From Oasisia sp. SBJ-2009 (Eukaryota > Annelida > Polychaeta > Sabellida > Siboglinidae): DNA of 64,000 bases. The stretch covers positions 14,069,402 to 14,133,401 of the forward strand of contig OZ024857.1 of assembly GCA_964017155.1 (NCBI GenBank), written 5' to 3'. A program made the translations under genes and the position numbers. This document shows, piece after piece, positions 50,455-62,715 of the stretch; the stretch's first letter is position 1; each line of letters opens with the position of its first letter. A model generated the notes under the pieces. That model was not told the origin of the DNA. It saw only the letters and a list, made by a program, of their open reading frames with translations, and ran no database searches.

Positions 50455-50665
50455 TTGCTTGAGGCTGGCGTGGAGACTGTGAGTCCCCTTGTCAGCCACC
50501 AATCATCTCTTGCACACAGTAAGTCAGACTGATGAACACACAAATCAACTTCATTTAGCCCTTAATCAAAAAGCTCAGTCTGACTTGCCAAGGCTGATTG
50601 AGCCAGACTGCCAATAACAACTCTGCCTGCCATGAGATGAGGCACTAGCAGCTTCCTGTGCAGAA
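50455..50665. promoter_or_regulatory. GC-richer pocket, possible conserved non-coding element
   Basis: A 210-bp island of balanced composition without open frame or known repeat, containing CCACCAATCATC, two copies of a CAGTCTGACTTGCC/AAGTCAGACTG inverted word (50521 and 50577) and GGCTGATTGAGCC. Composition and the inverted word pair are the only evidence. Confidence 0.25.
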
Positions 50666-53030
50666 TTACTCATTCTTGTCTCACTTGTGAAATTTTCAAG
50701 AAACAAGAAAAAAATAAAAAGGATTGGAAAATAGTGGGAAAATACATGAATAACAAAGAATTGAAATAATGGAAACAGGTTATTATTATTTTATATTTTA
50801 TTTTATAAATGATTTTTTTAATATTGTCTGACAGGTATACTGGACTATGTATGCATAGATCGACTGAAGAAATTGGTAACATTCAAGTCAATAAATGAAA
50901 CTGAATCTTGAATGAAAAGTTCAACATTGGTGAGAACACATAAAGAAAGAATGGCAAGGCTGAAAATACCGATGAAAAGCTGACACGTTCTGAGAAAGAA
51001 ATACAAGTAAAAAATTCATGTTCAGTCAAAATATATTAAAATGTGTTGTCATGTTAGTTAGTTTGTGTTGACAAAAATACTGAATTTTCTCTCGTCACAT
51101 CTTTCCTAGAAAAACCAGTTACTCTTTTCCTGTTACTGTTTTTTTCTTCTGATTATTGGCTTAGCTTTGCAGTTTTACGGGTATAGAATCTTCCATTTTT
51201 TCACATAGCACATATTAGTGGATGGATCATGTTGTACTTGCAATACCCCAATATCTCATTCTGGAAATAGTGATAGACTGGCAGCCTTTTTATGTGGTAT
51301 AGAACACTGGTGAATGGCCTGGCTGTGCTTGTAACATGCATACACCAATATATGACTGTGGAAATAGAGACGTTCCATTTTTTACAAGAAACACCAGGCC
51401 AGATGTGAACGTTTTCTCTCCCACCCTCAATCAATCTCCACCAGGAATGTTGACACCTCATCCATCTTTGTAAGGAAATATTATCTACTTCGTAATATCT
51501 GTAAAAAAAGAAGTGAATTTGTTTGCAACCTTGACTTGCATGCTGGATGGACTGGTGCATCTTAACCTGGACTAACTAATTATATTAGCTTCCTAACACC
51601 TTCATCCATCCGTTGAAGACTTTTGCATTGTTGTGCAATTACAAGACTGCTTAATCCCTTGGTTTTGTCTTGCCACTGAGCTTGATCTTCAAGGATATTG
51701 GCACATAAGAACAGACATAATCCACTATTGTATGCAGAATGTATTTGTGTGTTTATTAATTTGTGTACACGGGATATGTACATTTTTTTCTAGATGGTTT
51801 GGATCTTCAGTGCCTATATCAGTCAGGGATTAACAATAATCCTTCGGAATAAATTAAAGTAGCACTTACATTTTTTTACAAGTTCTCATTTGTTATGGTT
51901 TTGAACTGGTTTTAGGCTTTGTAAAGATGGATGCTATATGATTGTTCATAATGTTACACATGTGTTTTTGAGATTATTCTGAGATATTATGGTTTGTTGA
52001 AGATGTATTAAAAATGTGATGAAAAACTACTCAAGTCTACATCACAAAAACGTATATAAATTAAACTCATTATACTATGTCCTAGGGCCATGCAGTTAGA
52101 TATCATACAGTAAACACAATCAGACTTTAAGAGTAGCAATAATGTTTGTGTGCCTAATTTTTTTCTCCAATCAGCTTGTTCTCCATTCTAAGCTGATCCA
52201 ATCTAATGGGTGGAATTGAGTGTCAAAGACGTCAGTAACAGTTGGCTGATGGGTAAAGCTCCTCACAGACTGCAGAGCTAATCACATCCATGGATGCATG
52301 TCAGGCGTCCTCTGGGTGTAATATTGCCACAGCTCTCATCTTTCAAGTTAACAGGCTGCACTATGATTGATAAGACATCCCTTCTGGCTCATGGTGCAAC
52401 CAAATGTCTGCTCATCAAAAATTATCTGAAAATTCAAACTGACAATAGCAATGTCAGCCTCTTCTGGCATCTAATTGGCTGGGGATACAGCGTGGTTATG
52501 GTGGAAGGGTGGCTAGGCGGAGGGAGGTATGTGAGGCTTCAGGATTAGCAAATCTGGTGTCCACCCAAAATCTGTGATCTTGCTGGAGGGCAACTAGTTC
52601 TCATCATGTCTGCGGTTCTTTAAAAAGGCTACATCTTATCAACAATGTGTGCACTGGCATAAGAAATGAGCGTGATGAAAATACTTGGCCCCTGGTCTGC
52701 AATATGGTATGAGAACATGGTCGCCGAGAACATATATGTCAACACAGACATGCCAATTAGTTATGCAGAGAATTGATGAGGGAACCAACCAATAAACCAT
52801 CATGGAACAGGAATTATATAATGAAAATATGGTGAAATAATAAGTTCCTAAATTTACAATACACAGTAAAACATATAAAAAATAAGATTCTGAAATATAA
52901 AGTGCAAAAACGGTAGTGTACTAACTAAGGGTAACTGGTGCTGCATCCTAAAAGAATGCAGTCACATAACAATTTAGAATGTCTCTAAATAAATGCAGTT
53001 CTAAGATATCAGTGAATAATAATTCTAGAC
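50666..53030. other. No recognised gene
   Basis: AT-rich. Frames at 51201-51560, 51633-51833 and 52294-52548 have no recognisable motif. Confidence 0.4.
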
Positions 53031-54492
53031 TACAATACAATACAACTTTATTGTCCTAGACCGGGAAATTTTGCAGCTTTCGTCATAAAAATATAAAATA
53101 CAGGAGTAGAGAAATAAAAATACAGATAAATTCATTATTAAAAGAGTATGTAAACATTAATCATAATAAAATACAAGACTAATCTATAATATAATTTTAA
53201 AATTATAGTTATAATTGTAGTCGTCATTTTACAAATAAAAAATAAATGAAACAAAATACAACATACACACGTCAGAGGTGTTTATCGTTGAGAAGTCGTA
53301 CAGACATTGGAATGAATGAGTCACGCTTTCTATTTGTTTTGGATATGATAGTTCTGAACCTTCTGGACGAGGGCAGAAGGGCATACTCGTTATACAGAAT
53401 GTGTGTACAGGCTGTATTGTCATTAATAATTTTATTGGCTTTACGGAGTACCTGCTTTTCATACAAAGCAGTGACAGAGGATTGCTTGAAGCTGGTTATT
53501 TTGCTACTAATATTTAAAACGCGTTGCAATTTATTCTTGTCTTTCTGACTGACGTTCCCAAACCAACATATAAAAGAAAATGTCAAAACACTCTGTATAC
53601 AAGATTTATAAAACATGGACAAAATGGTGCTATCAACATTAAAAGAGCAAAGTTTTCTGAGGCAGTAAAGATGCTGCTGATATTTCTTGTATGTGACACT
53701 GCAGTGGCGGTCCCACTTCAACTTATTGTCAATTGTTGTGCCGAGGTATTTATACTCGTCAACTACCTCTACCTTGTTACCGTGGATGACAGTATCAGAC
53801 TGGGATGGAGGGTATTTCCTAAAATCAATGCACGTCTTTGGTTTTTGTTGTATTCAGACACAAATATGATCTATCACACCATGCAACAAAGTCGTTTAAC
53901 ACAGGACCATGGCCAACTTCATCGTTAGACAACAGACTGAGTAAAGCTGTATCATCTGAGAATTTAATAAAATACCTATTTGGACGGATGCTCCTGCAGT
54001 CATTTGTGTATAAAATGAATAAAAGATGGGATAAGACACATCCTTGGGGTGAGCCAGTGGAAACAACCTTCACACTAGAAGTGGTGTTATTCACTCAAAC
54101 CTGTTTGGGTCTCCCCACCAAAAAATCAAGCACCCATAGTGCCAATTCAGATTCAAATTTAAACTCGGAAATTAATTTCTTAAACAACAAGTGAGGCTGC
54201 AGCGTATTAAAGGCAGAGCTCATATCCAGGTAGAGAACTCTGGCATGGGTTTTGGCGTCATCAAGGTCACAAAGTACATAGTTTATTAAAGTAGCGACTG
54301 CATCCTCCACCCCTCTCCCAGGCCAATATGCAAATTGCAGGGGATCTGAAAAAATGGTCTGTACGGGTCATGATCATGGCTCTTCATTATATGTGACTTC
54401 AACGCTACTGGACGAAAATCGTTAGGACTAGCAGGACAAGATTTCTTGGGGACAGGCACGACAATAGACACTTTCCACAAGGTAGGGACTTT

Positions 54493-54586
54493 CAATACAA
54501 TACAATACAATAAAACTTTATTGTCCCGAACCGGGAAATTCATGTTGCAGCGTTCGTAATCATAAAATATAAAATACTGTATTTCT
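54493..54586 (-). mobile_element. Nested Rex1-like 3'-end copy
   Basis: On the minus strand: ACAGTATTTTATATTTTATG, CGCTGCAACATG, AATTTCCCGGTTCGGGAC, AATAAAGTTTTATTG and a (TATTG)n tail. It matches the outer element's own 3' UTR at 53031-53110 with moderate divergence. It interrupts the host RT between the IFHSIFQ and KVPTLWK blocks, where a few codons are also missing. Both elements lie in the same orientation. Confidence 0.85.
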
Positions 54587-54634
54587 GTATCTTCCACTCC
54601 ATCTTTCAGGCCTGAAAGATGGAGTGGAAGATAC
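54587..54634. repeat. Perfect 48-bp palindrome
   Basis: Left arm GTATCTTCCACTCC plus ATCTTTCAGG (24 bp) and right arm CCTGAAAGATGG plus AGTGGAAGATAC (24 bp) are exact reverse complements with no spacer. The right arm, on the minus strand, encodes the GIFHSIFQ block of the outer RT; the left arm is an inverted copy of it, placed exactly at the 5' junction of the nested insertion. Confidence 0.95.
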
Positions 54635-54960
54635 CGGACAACTGAGTGGCACAATTCTTCAACCTGACCAGAAATACCATCAGGTTCAGGGCTTTTCCGC
54701 ACATTTGTGCACTGGAATACCCTCAACAGGTCTTAGTGGAGCTTATAATATCACCAATGACAGAACAAAAATCGTGTTTATCAAAACGAGAATAGAAAGA
54801 ATTCATATCTTCTGCAAACGCCTCGTCATCTTTACCCCCTAAGGGTGATAAGCGATTGTAATTATGTCTATTTTGCTTCATGTCTCTCATGGTCTTAATG
54901 CCATCCCATATTGCTCTCATATCACTGGTATGTGCATTAGAGAAAGTGTAACAAAGTTGT

Positions 54961-55554
54961 TACAAGATACAAACTAAGAATGATTTGGAGGATCATGATC
55001 TCCATTGGCTGGCACAAATAAGCAACTTAGAAGAAGAAGAATCATTTACCATAAATGTGTGTCAACCAAAATATGAACACTAATTGGTTTAGCTTTGTGT
55101 ACATGTTACAATGTATTTGTCATATCATTGACAGCATATATTTTATGAATAACTATTGTCACTTCTGGCAACAAATCACACGTCCTGATGGAAGAACACA
55201 TAGGGGTGCTGCAGGAATATGCCTCTTATGCTAAGCCATCCCACTTTAATGACCAAATGCCTCGACTGTTACCTGATCAAGCTACAACTTCTCTTAATTT
55301 CACTCCCTGTCAACTTAATGTTTTTACATGCTTCACTGGAATTGGGCGATGTCACCCCTTTCAGTGCAGCAGGCACAAATAAACCCCCTGCCCTGTGGGG
55401 TGACAATCAAGCCTTCAGTGTAGGGTTGCTAGGGCCTCTGACAGCCACCTGGAGTGGGGTAGGGTGGCAGTGCCCTGGGGTATCTGACAACTCCCTGCTG
55501 TTGACAGGCACTTCATCCCACAGGTCCCTCACCTCCTTGCCAGATACCACTGCT
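54961..55554. other. No recognised gene
   Basis: 54990-55050 ends with an (AGA)n-like run that resembles a retroelement tail but has no supporting coding sequence. 55370-55550 is GC-richer; the plus frame there (55219-55581) has no domain. Confidence 0.35.
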
Positions 55555-55697
55555 GTTTGTGAAAATGTTAGGACACCCTAATACACGGTACATACGATTG
55601 TTTGTGAAAATGTGAGGACACCCTAATACACAGTACATACGATTGTTTGTGAAAATTTTAGGACACCCTAATACACAGTACATACGATTGTTTGTGA
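55555..55697. repeat. 45-bp tandem repeat, 3.2 copies
   Basis: Units start with GTTTGTGAAAAT at 55555, 55600, 55645 and 55690 and contain AGGACACCCTAATACAC. Only four or so differences separate the units. 45 bp is 15 codons, so the minus-strand frame stays open and shows a 15-residue repeat (NIFTNNRMYCVLGCP); no start, domain or splice signal supports a real protein. Confidence 0.95.
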
Positions 55698-58600
55698 ATT
55701 GTTCTGTTTGTTCAATACCAAAATAAACAACATATAAGTTTGCAACTTTCATTCAGTTTTTTCATGATTGAGAAAAACATGTTTTTTCTCAATTCGCTAT
55801 TGCGCAAGACTGTTGGACAAAAGACCATACCCCATTTGTCACCTCTCTATTAGACCCTACTGCCGAATCAGACTAGTCACACCATGTATTCATATACTGC
55901 CAGATTACTCTACACGCCCTGTCTAATTAGAACATTGCTAACTGTGTTCATAAACAAACTACTCAACAACTCCTATCAGGAACTATATCACGTAAACACT
56001 GGCAATAAAAAACCTGCACAAAAGGTGTCCAAATTGCTGCATTACGCAGCAGTGACTTTGTCATGATTTAGTGTTGGTTATGTCTGTAATTTAAAATTAC
56101 AAATCAGCAAAGATAAACTGATTGCAACCTTTATTCAGCTAAACCTAAGCAAGAACTAATCATGACATTTGAGAATGAGTTAGAGAACACCTGGCTGATT
56201 GTCATCACATCAACTCCTTCACTAAGTAATCACTTGTGCAATTTGTACTCAATTATCAACAAGAAAAGCTAATAATATCCTTGTAAAATCTTCATTGACT
56301 ATTTCCTTTGTCAGCTGGTGTTACCGAATAGAAAGATTACGTGACTCAGCCGCCGCTACAAGATGCAATAACGTGGAACTAGTCACATGTACGCTTCCTG
56401 TTTGTTGATGGTTTCAAAGTCTGCCCCCAACACAATCACAGTTTGTTTGCACAGCCGTGAAAACGAGAATTGTCATTCTACTCCTGAAATAAACCATTCC
56501 ATCTCCCATGCAGACACTCACGGAACATGTGGTAAAGTTCACAGCAGCAGCTAATTCAAATTTCTTGTCAACTCACAACCCATCCACCCCCACCCGAAAT
56601 GGTTCGGCCCAACTTAGTGCCTGTTATCTGTGAGTATTGGAACAGTGGACAATTAAGTGGGTGTGAAGTGGGCCAATCCACTAGAGTCTGCCCTGGCAGT
56701 GAGTTGGGTGGCTGTGGATGTCAAGTGTTGACTGGAGGAGAACTCTTTCAATTTAGCAGAGAGGGCAGAGATTACAACACCTTGAGACAACCACAGCTGG
56801 CAGGCAAAGTCTCAACAGTAGCAGTGTGAGTAACCACCATTGTCAACTTCACAGATAACTGCTGCAAACTGTAGTCTCAGATACATAGATAGATGCGTTT
56901 TCCCCAATTAGTGTGGGATTAACTAAGACTAAGTGCAGCTCTTTCAGTGGAACTCAAGACAATATTACTACAAACTGTGTGATTGATTTGATGCATTTTA
57001 CACATGGATTTACTTTTTTTCAGAGTATAGCATCTGTATCACTCAGGGATATTTTCAGCCAACGAATCTCTGTTTAGCTAAAGAACAATCAATATAACTA
57101 TTAACAGTAACACTGTCCATTTAGTCCAGTGTTGTCATATAGGGTGCAGTATAGTATTTTCTTACAAATTCCTGTACTAAAAATGGATATTAAACTACTG
57201 CATGTTAATTTTTTATTATTTGGTTTAACATAACATTTTAGATTTGTATACATGATTGAGGAACATTGTAAAACTGCAGTGGTTATGATAATATTATATT
57301 ACATACAAATAACATTAACCAGAAAATAAAGGCACACTTTTAAAAGAGCATGCATTTCAGTAACAGTACGTCAAAATGAACAATTCTCAAAACATTGGCA
57401 CAGTGTTTACTTAAATGAGAAGTTACATTAGAAGTAATTCTGTTAAAATTGTCTGAAGCAGGTTTAGATTTTGTGATCGGTAAAAAATACAATTGTTTTA
57501 AAATTTGTGCCTCTAAATTTTGAATAAATACAAATACAACAAGCTCAGTAACAACCAGAAACATTCCAAACTGTGGCAAGTAACGAAGGTCTACTGGGTA
57601 AATGCAAACATTTATACAGCAACGTTCTTATCTATCTGACCAACAGCACATGTCTAGTCCTCTGTCTCTGTTTGCCAAAGTTCAGCCTGGAGAATCTGAA
57701 TCAGGATTAGGTGTGACTGATTCAACAGAGCTGTGTTTGCAGAGTGTCAAGTCAGGACAGCTCACAGCAGTATCTGTGTGGCCAGGTCCCAATACACACT
57801 GATTAAATCACACAGCAAACACCACTGAATAAACACACTCATACTGCCAAGGAAGTGTTATATTTTACCGCCAAGATAAATTCACTTTCCGCTGACACTT
57901 GTAAGGATTCTGAGGAAGCTGTAAACCTGTACTGACATTTCTTGCACCTGCCTTTGTTGAGTTAATCAAAATGTTAGAAGTTCAATTATGCATCCTTTTT
58001 ATATAAGAGCATGTTCATTTGTTAAAAAGTATACCTTGGCACTTAGCTATCAATGAATAATTAATCTTGAATGAAAATACTAACTGAGCTGGTAGCTATT
58101 CAGTAGGTAGTAGTCAATTCTTTTTTATATAAAAAAGTGGCTTTAAGTTTATGTGAACTGAAGAAATAAAACTATAGTGTAAAAAGGAAACTTGTAATCA
58201 TTGTAAAACATTTTATTATGAGTTCTTTAAAACCTACATAATTAGACAATTTACAATCTACTAAATTAAGATATCATACACATATGACATGAAAATATTA
58301 AGATCGACTGCATTAATAGGTTTTGCTCAAGCAGGTATATATATATTTTGTTTGGTTAATAGGCCTATGCTGCCTACTTCAAAACTAAAGCACACAGATC
58401 ACGTAGACTGTTGAAACCATGGTGAACCAAATGTGCACCTGCTAATGTCAAGAACATCATCAGTCAAAACACTTGTCCACTTCAAATTACCTCCAAAGCA
58501 CACATGATGACTTTCTTTGTCAACTTGGAAACACTTCTAATTTTCTCACGTTAAAGCGACCTTGTCTGCTCTTTGTCTATTAATATTTATTCATCTATTT

Positions 58601-59835
58601 CAATTAAAATAAACATATTGAAGCTACAGCTGTATGCTACAGCTGTATACTGCAAACAAAAAACATAATTTTTTTAATTTGAGTATTTGTTGACGAAAAG
58701 TTAAGAGTAAAACAGAATGGTCAAATTATATATGAAACATAAACACCCACTACAGCAAAGGCAGGCAACGATAATGACAAGTTTTTGAATTGTGCTCTGA
58801 TAGTGATACCAGGCATATGTAATCATGACTGCAAAGGCAAAAATATGTATAACTGGTTCAGTGAATTTCTTGCTAATACAAATATCAAGGATGGATTTGG
58901 GTAACAGACACACTTGTTTTATTAACATCTATGAATACACTTTTCCTATTTCTTCACTGTTACTCAAATTCTGCCAGTACACACTGAGCACATACACACC
59001 TGTACAAGGGGCTTACACTTACAGAGAGTCAAACTTAGCAATGAACTAGAGATGTATTAAGGAATTAACACCGTTTGCAGGAAATAACTCCTGCAAGTAA
59101 TACAACATTGTTAACACCACTTAGACTAGCACCGAATCCACCGTGGTGTACAGCTTAATTAACACAGGTATTAGCTGAGATAAGACCCCAACTTCAGAGT
59201 TAATACACAGCACTCAAGGGGCCAGCCTATTTCAACAAGCTCACTTCTGTGAGGTGTTTCATGCCTCCAGGGCATATGATCCCAAGGGGACATGGTTGGT
59301 TCATGACCAGTGTGGTTCCACTAACACTTAATCGGGCTTGAAGCTTTATAGAAACTCAGGGTACTGATAGTGGTTGTGTGCATGAGTGAACAAGCTAATG
59401 AGTAGCTGCCAGGTATTAATTACCATATCAACGTGTAGTGGGCCAGCAACAAATGGGTTCCTTTCAAATCCACTAGTCAGCCTCGCCTCTGCCCTGATAT
59501 TTACCACTGATGAGTGCACCCAATTTCATGACATTATGTTGCCAAATGGTGCAGAATAAAATCAACGTTTTTGTTAAACTTGACACCCAGTCACTCCATT
59601 ACAGAGCTGTGGTGTGTGACTGTCACACATAACAGTTCAGGGGAAATGTCAAGACTTTAACCTTGTTGTGACTAATAAGTATGAAGTAATTGGAATTCCA
59701 AAAGTAATGTTCATGTCTTAATAACAATCACTGACAGAGTGAGTGTATAATAGAAATAATAGCAGGCACAATAGTCAAATTTCAAACATTATGTCAGAAT
59801 TATTAAAGGCAATATATCTTTAATGTTTATTCTCA
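55698..59835. other. Mostly AT-rich; GC-richer pockets at 56340-56830 and 59200-59660
   Basis: The frame at 56599-56829 starts in a modest Kozak context and ends beside a GTGTGAGTAA donor-like site, but has no recognisable domain. 59200-59660 is repeat-free with balanced composition (GTGTGACTGTCACAC palindrome at 59613-59627). A tandem CTACAGCTGTATG pair lies at 58624-58650. No gene is supported. Confidence 0.35.
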
Positions 59836-60200
59836 TATAATAATAATAATTAGTTAACTTCTATTGCGCCTATATCCTTAGAAACCAAGCTCAGAGGCGC
59901 ATCAAAACAAAAAGGATTAATCGATCTCATAGTCGGTAAACAAATCAAGTTGTCATCAGATTGATTGATGCGCCAGGGAGCTATGGTGGATAGGCCAGAT
60001 TGTACAGATGTTTTTAAATGACGACGGAATTTAGCAATATTTTCAACTGATTTCACGCTAGAAGGAAGCATATTCCATAGAGTAGGCGCACCCACAGCAA
60101 AAGCCCTGGTCCCCATATTAGTATTGACCTTTGGTACAAAGAGTAAATCAGAAGTAGATGACCGAAGTTGAATAGGTTTTCTTATAGGAGTAAGCAAAGT
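59836..60200 (-). pseudogene. CR1/L2-like LINE, ORF C-terminus and 3' end
   Basis: The minus-strand frame (60197 to 59850) contains SSTSDLLFVPKVNTNMGTRA, VGAPTLWNMLPSSVKS and FRRHLKT, the C-terminal signature of CR1/L2-group LINE proteins ('LxVPxxxTxxGxRAFxxAAPxLWNxLP'). It is open and without internal stops over 115 codons. The 3' end carries TTAACTAATTATTATTATTA, the same end as the short copy at 10955-11030. The copy is truncated at about 60200; the RT is missing. Confidence 0.85.
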
Positions 60201-62100
60201 ATGTTAATAAATAATATTATATATTTTTTATTGACAAAGTATACATTTGGTATAGTAGAATTAATAAATAATTTAAAACATTAAAAATACTTGTGAAGTA
60301 TACATTAAAGTATAATAACGAAAAACATGTTTAATTAAAAATAATGAACCAACAGCTTTGGTGTAACCTAAGTGCAAGGTAGGATGATTTACCAGAGCAC
60401 ATGTACGTCATCAACAGCAACGAGTCAGTTAGATCAACTGTGTAGAGTATCCATCATATACAAGAGGTCCATCAGTCTGTACAAGGTACACAAATCACCA
60501 GACGCACAGCGGGTCTGTGGGCTTCACAAATTGGCCCATCCACAGGGAATGTGGGAGTTGGTAATATCGTCCATGCTTTACGAGGGAGGAGCCCATGTGG
60601 AAGGGAACTGATGGCAACATCCTTGTGCTTCCTCTAGTCCCTGGCGGAGCTCTGGTGTATTTAAAAACCAATAAAGTGCATCATAATCGGATGTAGCAGC
60701 AGCTGTCATTATATCCCCATAGTGTGAATGAACGATTCTAGATTGCAGGCTGTCTCCTACTCAGAGCTGCCGTATGAGTGAGTAGTCGGCGGCACTACTG
60801 TGTAGATGGTAATACTTAGAGATGGTTATAATCATGTACTCTACCTGCATGAGGTAAGTGTAGTGTGTGGTGGGGTAGCACACTCACTGTTGTTTGTGTG
60901 TAGCTATGTACATCCGAAACATAGGTCGTGTCGCTGCAGCATACACTAAAGCAGAGTAAAAATAGCATCTTTAAAATGTCTTTTCTGCTGGGTGGTTTAA
61001 GAGTTGTAATGGTATTACTTAGATACCTTTTGGTTCACATTTCTCCCATCAAGTTTAATGTGTTCTAATTTATCCGTGAGATATTATTTTACACTGTGAT
61101 TCTAAACTACAAAACAGTGCAGATCTATTAAGTTATATTTATTATAATCAAGTAGTTCTCTGCATTGCAGAGATAAAAAAAACATGTTTCTAATCAAATG
61201 TATCAATCAATTCACAGGAAAGATCACAGTTAAATTGTGTGATATAAAAGCTTGATATTGAGAGTGACACATAGCCAATAGCCTGTGGGAGCGTGATTGA
61301 CTGTTTGGGCTGCGTGATTCATGGGATCAGGCCATCTGCCAGGGATGTGGTGGTCGTGGCAGAAACATGGTTGCCAGTGACTCAGGCCTCAGCTACACTC
61401 TGACTTTTGGTCTGACCTATCCGCATCTCAAAAACATCCAGAAATGTTTCATTCCTTTGCTGCCCAAGCCCAGGCCATGGTGATCTGGCTTCTCATATTG
61501 CTTGGTTGCCATGTTGCTGTTGCTTCACGCGCTCTGCCTCTGGGTTTTTAGCGTCGTGTTGGTAGTACTCGCTGGGTACTCACTCCTACTGTGTCATTTT
61601 TCAACTCATCTAGGAATGATGCAATCTTGACGCATTTTAAAAACAAGATGCCTGAGCCACGATGCATTAATATTAGGCATGTTTTTCATGAACTAAATGG
61701 CATTTATCAATGACAATGACAAATCACAATGTGGCAGTAAGAACTACTTACTCAGCAGTAATACAGCAGTCAGAATCGTCACTCTGTAGTTCAATGTTAC
61801 ATTGACCTTTGCTTGTTTTATACACACTGTAACTGTAAGGTACTCACCTACACATGGGAAACAAAATGTATTATCATCTAAGATTCAGAAGGTAGCATCA
61901 ACTTCGCATTGTTCAAACCTTCTGAACAGTAACTTAGTGGCAACGCAGTCAGTCGTAGACTCCAAATTTCTGCCGCTAGGGGGAAATGGGCGCTATGACT
62001 AACAATAACGCTGTAAGTGTAATAACTGTCACTTGTTTTACAAAGTTCTCTTGTCTGTCTTGTACAGGTGCACCTTAAAACAAGTTGTTGCCAAACAAAA
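60201..62100. other. No recognised gene
   Basis: 60370-60920 and 61270-61600 are GC-richer than average and free of known repeats. Small frames (60372-60611, 61802-62002) have no recognisable domains. Nothing else is supported. Confidence 0.35.
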
Positions 62101-62260
62101 CAATTAACGTAGAAGTACAACTGCGTTGCCGAGTTCGTTGTTTATTGTGTGCTCTGTCGTCTGCTCTGCCTCTGCTGTCGCCGCGTCGGTATCGCGGCCC
62201 CAATCCGATTGTATTTTACACCGATCTATTGTGTAACTACGCTTGGTTTGTGTAATGATG
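62101..62260. promoter_or_regulatory. CpG-rich patch, possible promoter or element
   Basis: CpGs are dense in 62120-62215 (TTGCCGAGTTCG, CTGTCGCCGCGTCGGTATCG, GCGGCCCCAATCCG) compared with the CpG-poor surroundings. A CCAAT word is present at 62200. No TATA box or linked start codon could be assigned. This is suggestive only. Confidence 0.25.
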
Positions 62261-62504
62261 GGTAATATTACAGTTACCTGGCCTAAATTATTAGGGCCTT
62301 TTCAAAACCGTTTTACCACGTTTTTTCAATGTATGTGTGTTTGGAATGTCATTCTGCATCACTTCCGCTAAAAAGAAGGCAGATATCATATAAAAATTGT
62401 GTTTTAGTCAGATCAATGTAATGCCATCGTCTCTGGCTCTGCGTAAATAAGCCGACGGCGATTTCACAGCAGGGCGTGAGCAGTTGCGCTCCCCAGGCCA
62501 GGGC

Positions 62505-62715
62505 CAGACGCATCACGACCACAAACTTGATAAAGTCGATGCCGATGTCTTGCGATTTGCAAATATGTCCCCAAAACTAAGGCTACATCGTTAATATTTT
62601 GTATTCTGTATAATGCACGCATCACGACCGCAAAGGCAAAGCCAAGGCGATGTCTTGCGATTTGCAAATATATTCGCAAATTGCGAATATGTCTTGCGAT
62701 TTGCGAATATATTTA
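62505..62715. repeat. Duplicated CGCATCACGACC/CTTGCGATTTGC module
   Basis: CGCATCACGACC occurs at 62509 and about 62619, each followed by CGATGTCTTGCGATTTGCAA; the phrase CTTGCGATTTGCGAATAT then appears once more at about 62693. A 21-bp near-palindrome, ATATTCGCAA-A-TTGCGAATAT, sits at 62670-62690. Periodicity is about 110 bp. Confidence 0.85.

Larger units (their letters stand above)
53272..54925 (-). pseudogene. Rex1-like reverse transcriptase and C-terminal domain (broken)
   Basis: Blocks in order on the minus strand: a pre-RT segment with IWDGIKTM and FYSRFD (54723-54925), KSPEPDGIS (about 54690), PTLWK, PVPKKSCPASPNDFRPVAL (54400-54490), VEDAVATLINYV (54310), motif A YLDMSSAFNT (54220), motif B STGSPQGCVLS, motif C KFSDDTAL with both catalytic aspartates (53825-54094), then after VVDEYKYLGTTID the C-terminal domain with LRKLCSFNVDSTIL, FSFICWFG, EKQVLRKA and SFIPMSVRLLN (53272-53721). 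Defects: a frameshift at the nested insertion, a small deletion with frameshift near 54375, a TGA at 54095-54097 that looks like a deaminated CGA, and a one-base frameshift near 53824. Non-functional; between the breaks the frames are well preserved, suggesting moderate age. Confidence 0.88.
53031..54960 (-). mobile_element. Rex1-like LINE, 5'-truncated, with nested insertion
   Basis: The element runs from about 54960 down to 53031 on the minus strand. It holds most of the RT, the C-terminal domain and a 3' UTR that ends in AATTTCCCGG, GGACAATAAAG and a (TTGTA)n tail. The endonuclease and the ORF start are absent, as in most target-primed insertions. A copy of the family's own 3' end sits inside the RT region at 54493-54586. 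Family choice rests on protein similarity recalled from Rex1/Babar elements of fish and other animals; a close relative within the CR1 group cannot be excluded. Confidence 0.88.

Noticed and set aside
53246..54194. Plus-strand frames of 100-134 residues
   Set aside because: They are antisense shadows of the minus-strand LINE reverse transcriptase.
56599..56829. 76-residue frame with donor-like GTGAGTAA next to its stop
   Set aside because: Balanced composition and the donor-like site are suggestive, but there is no recognisable domain or acceptor; kept only as a note.
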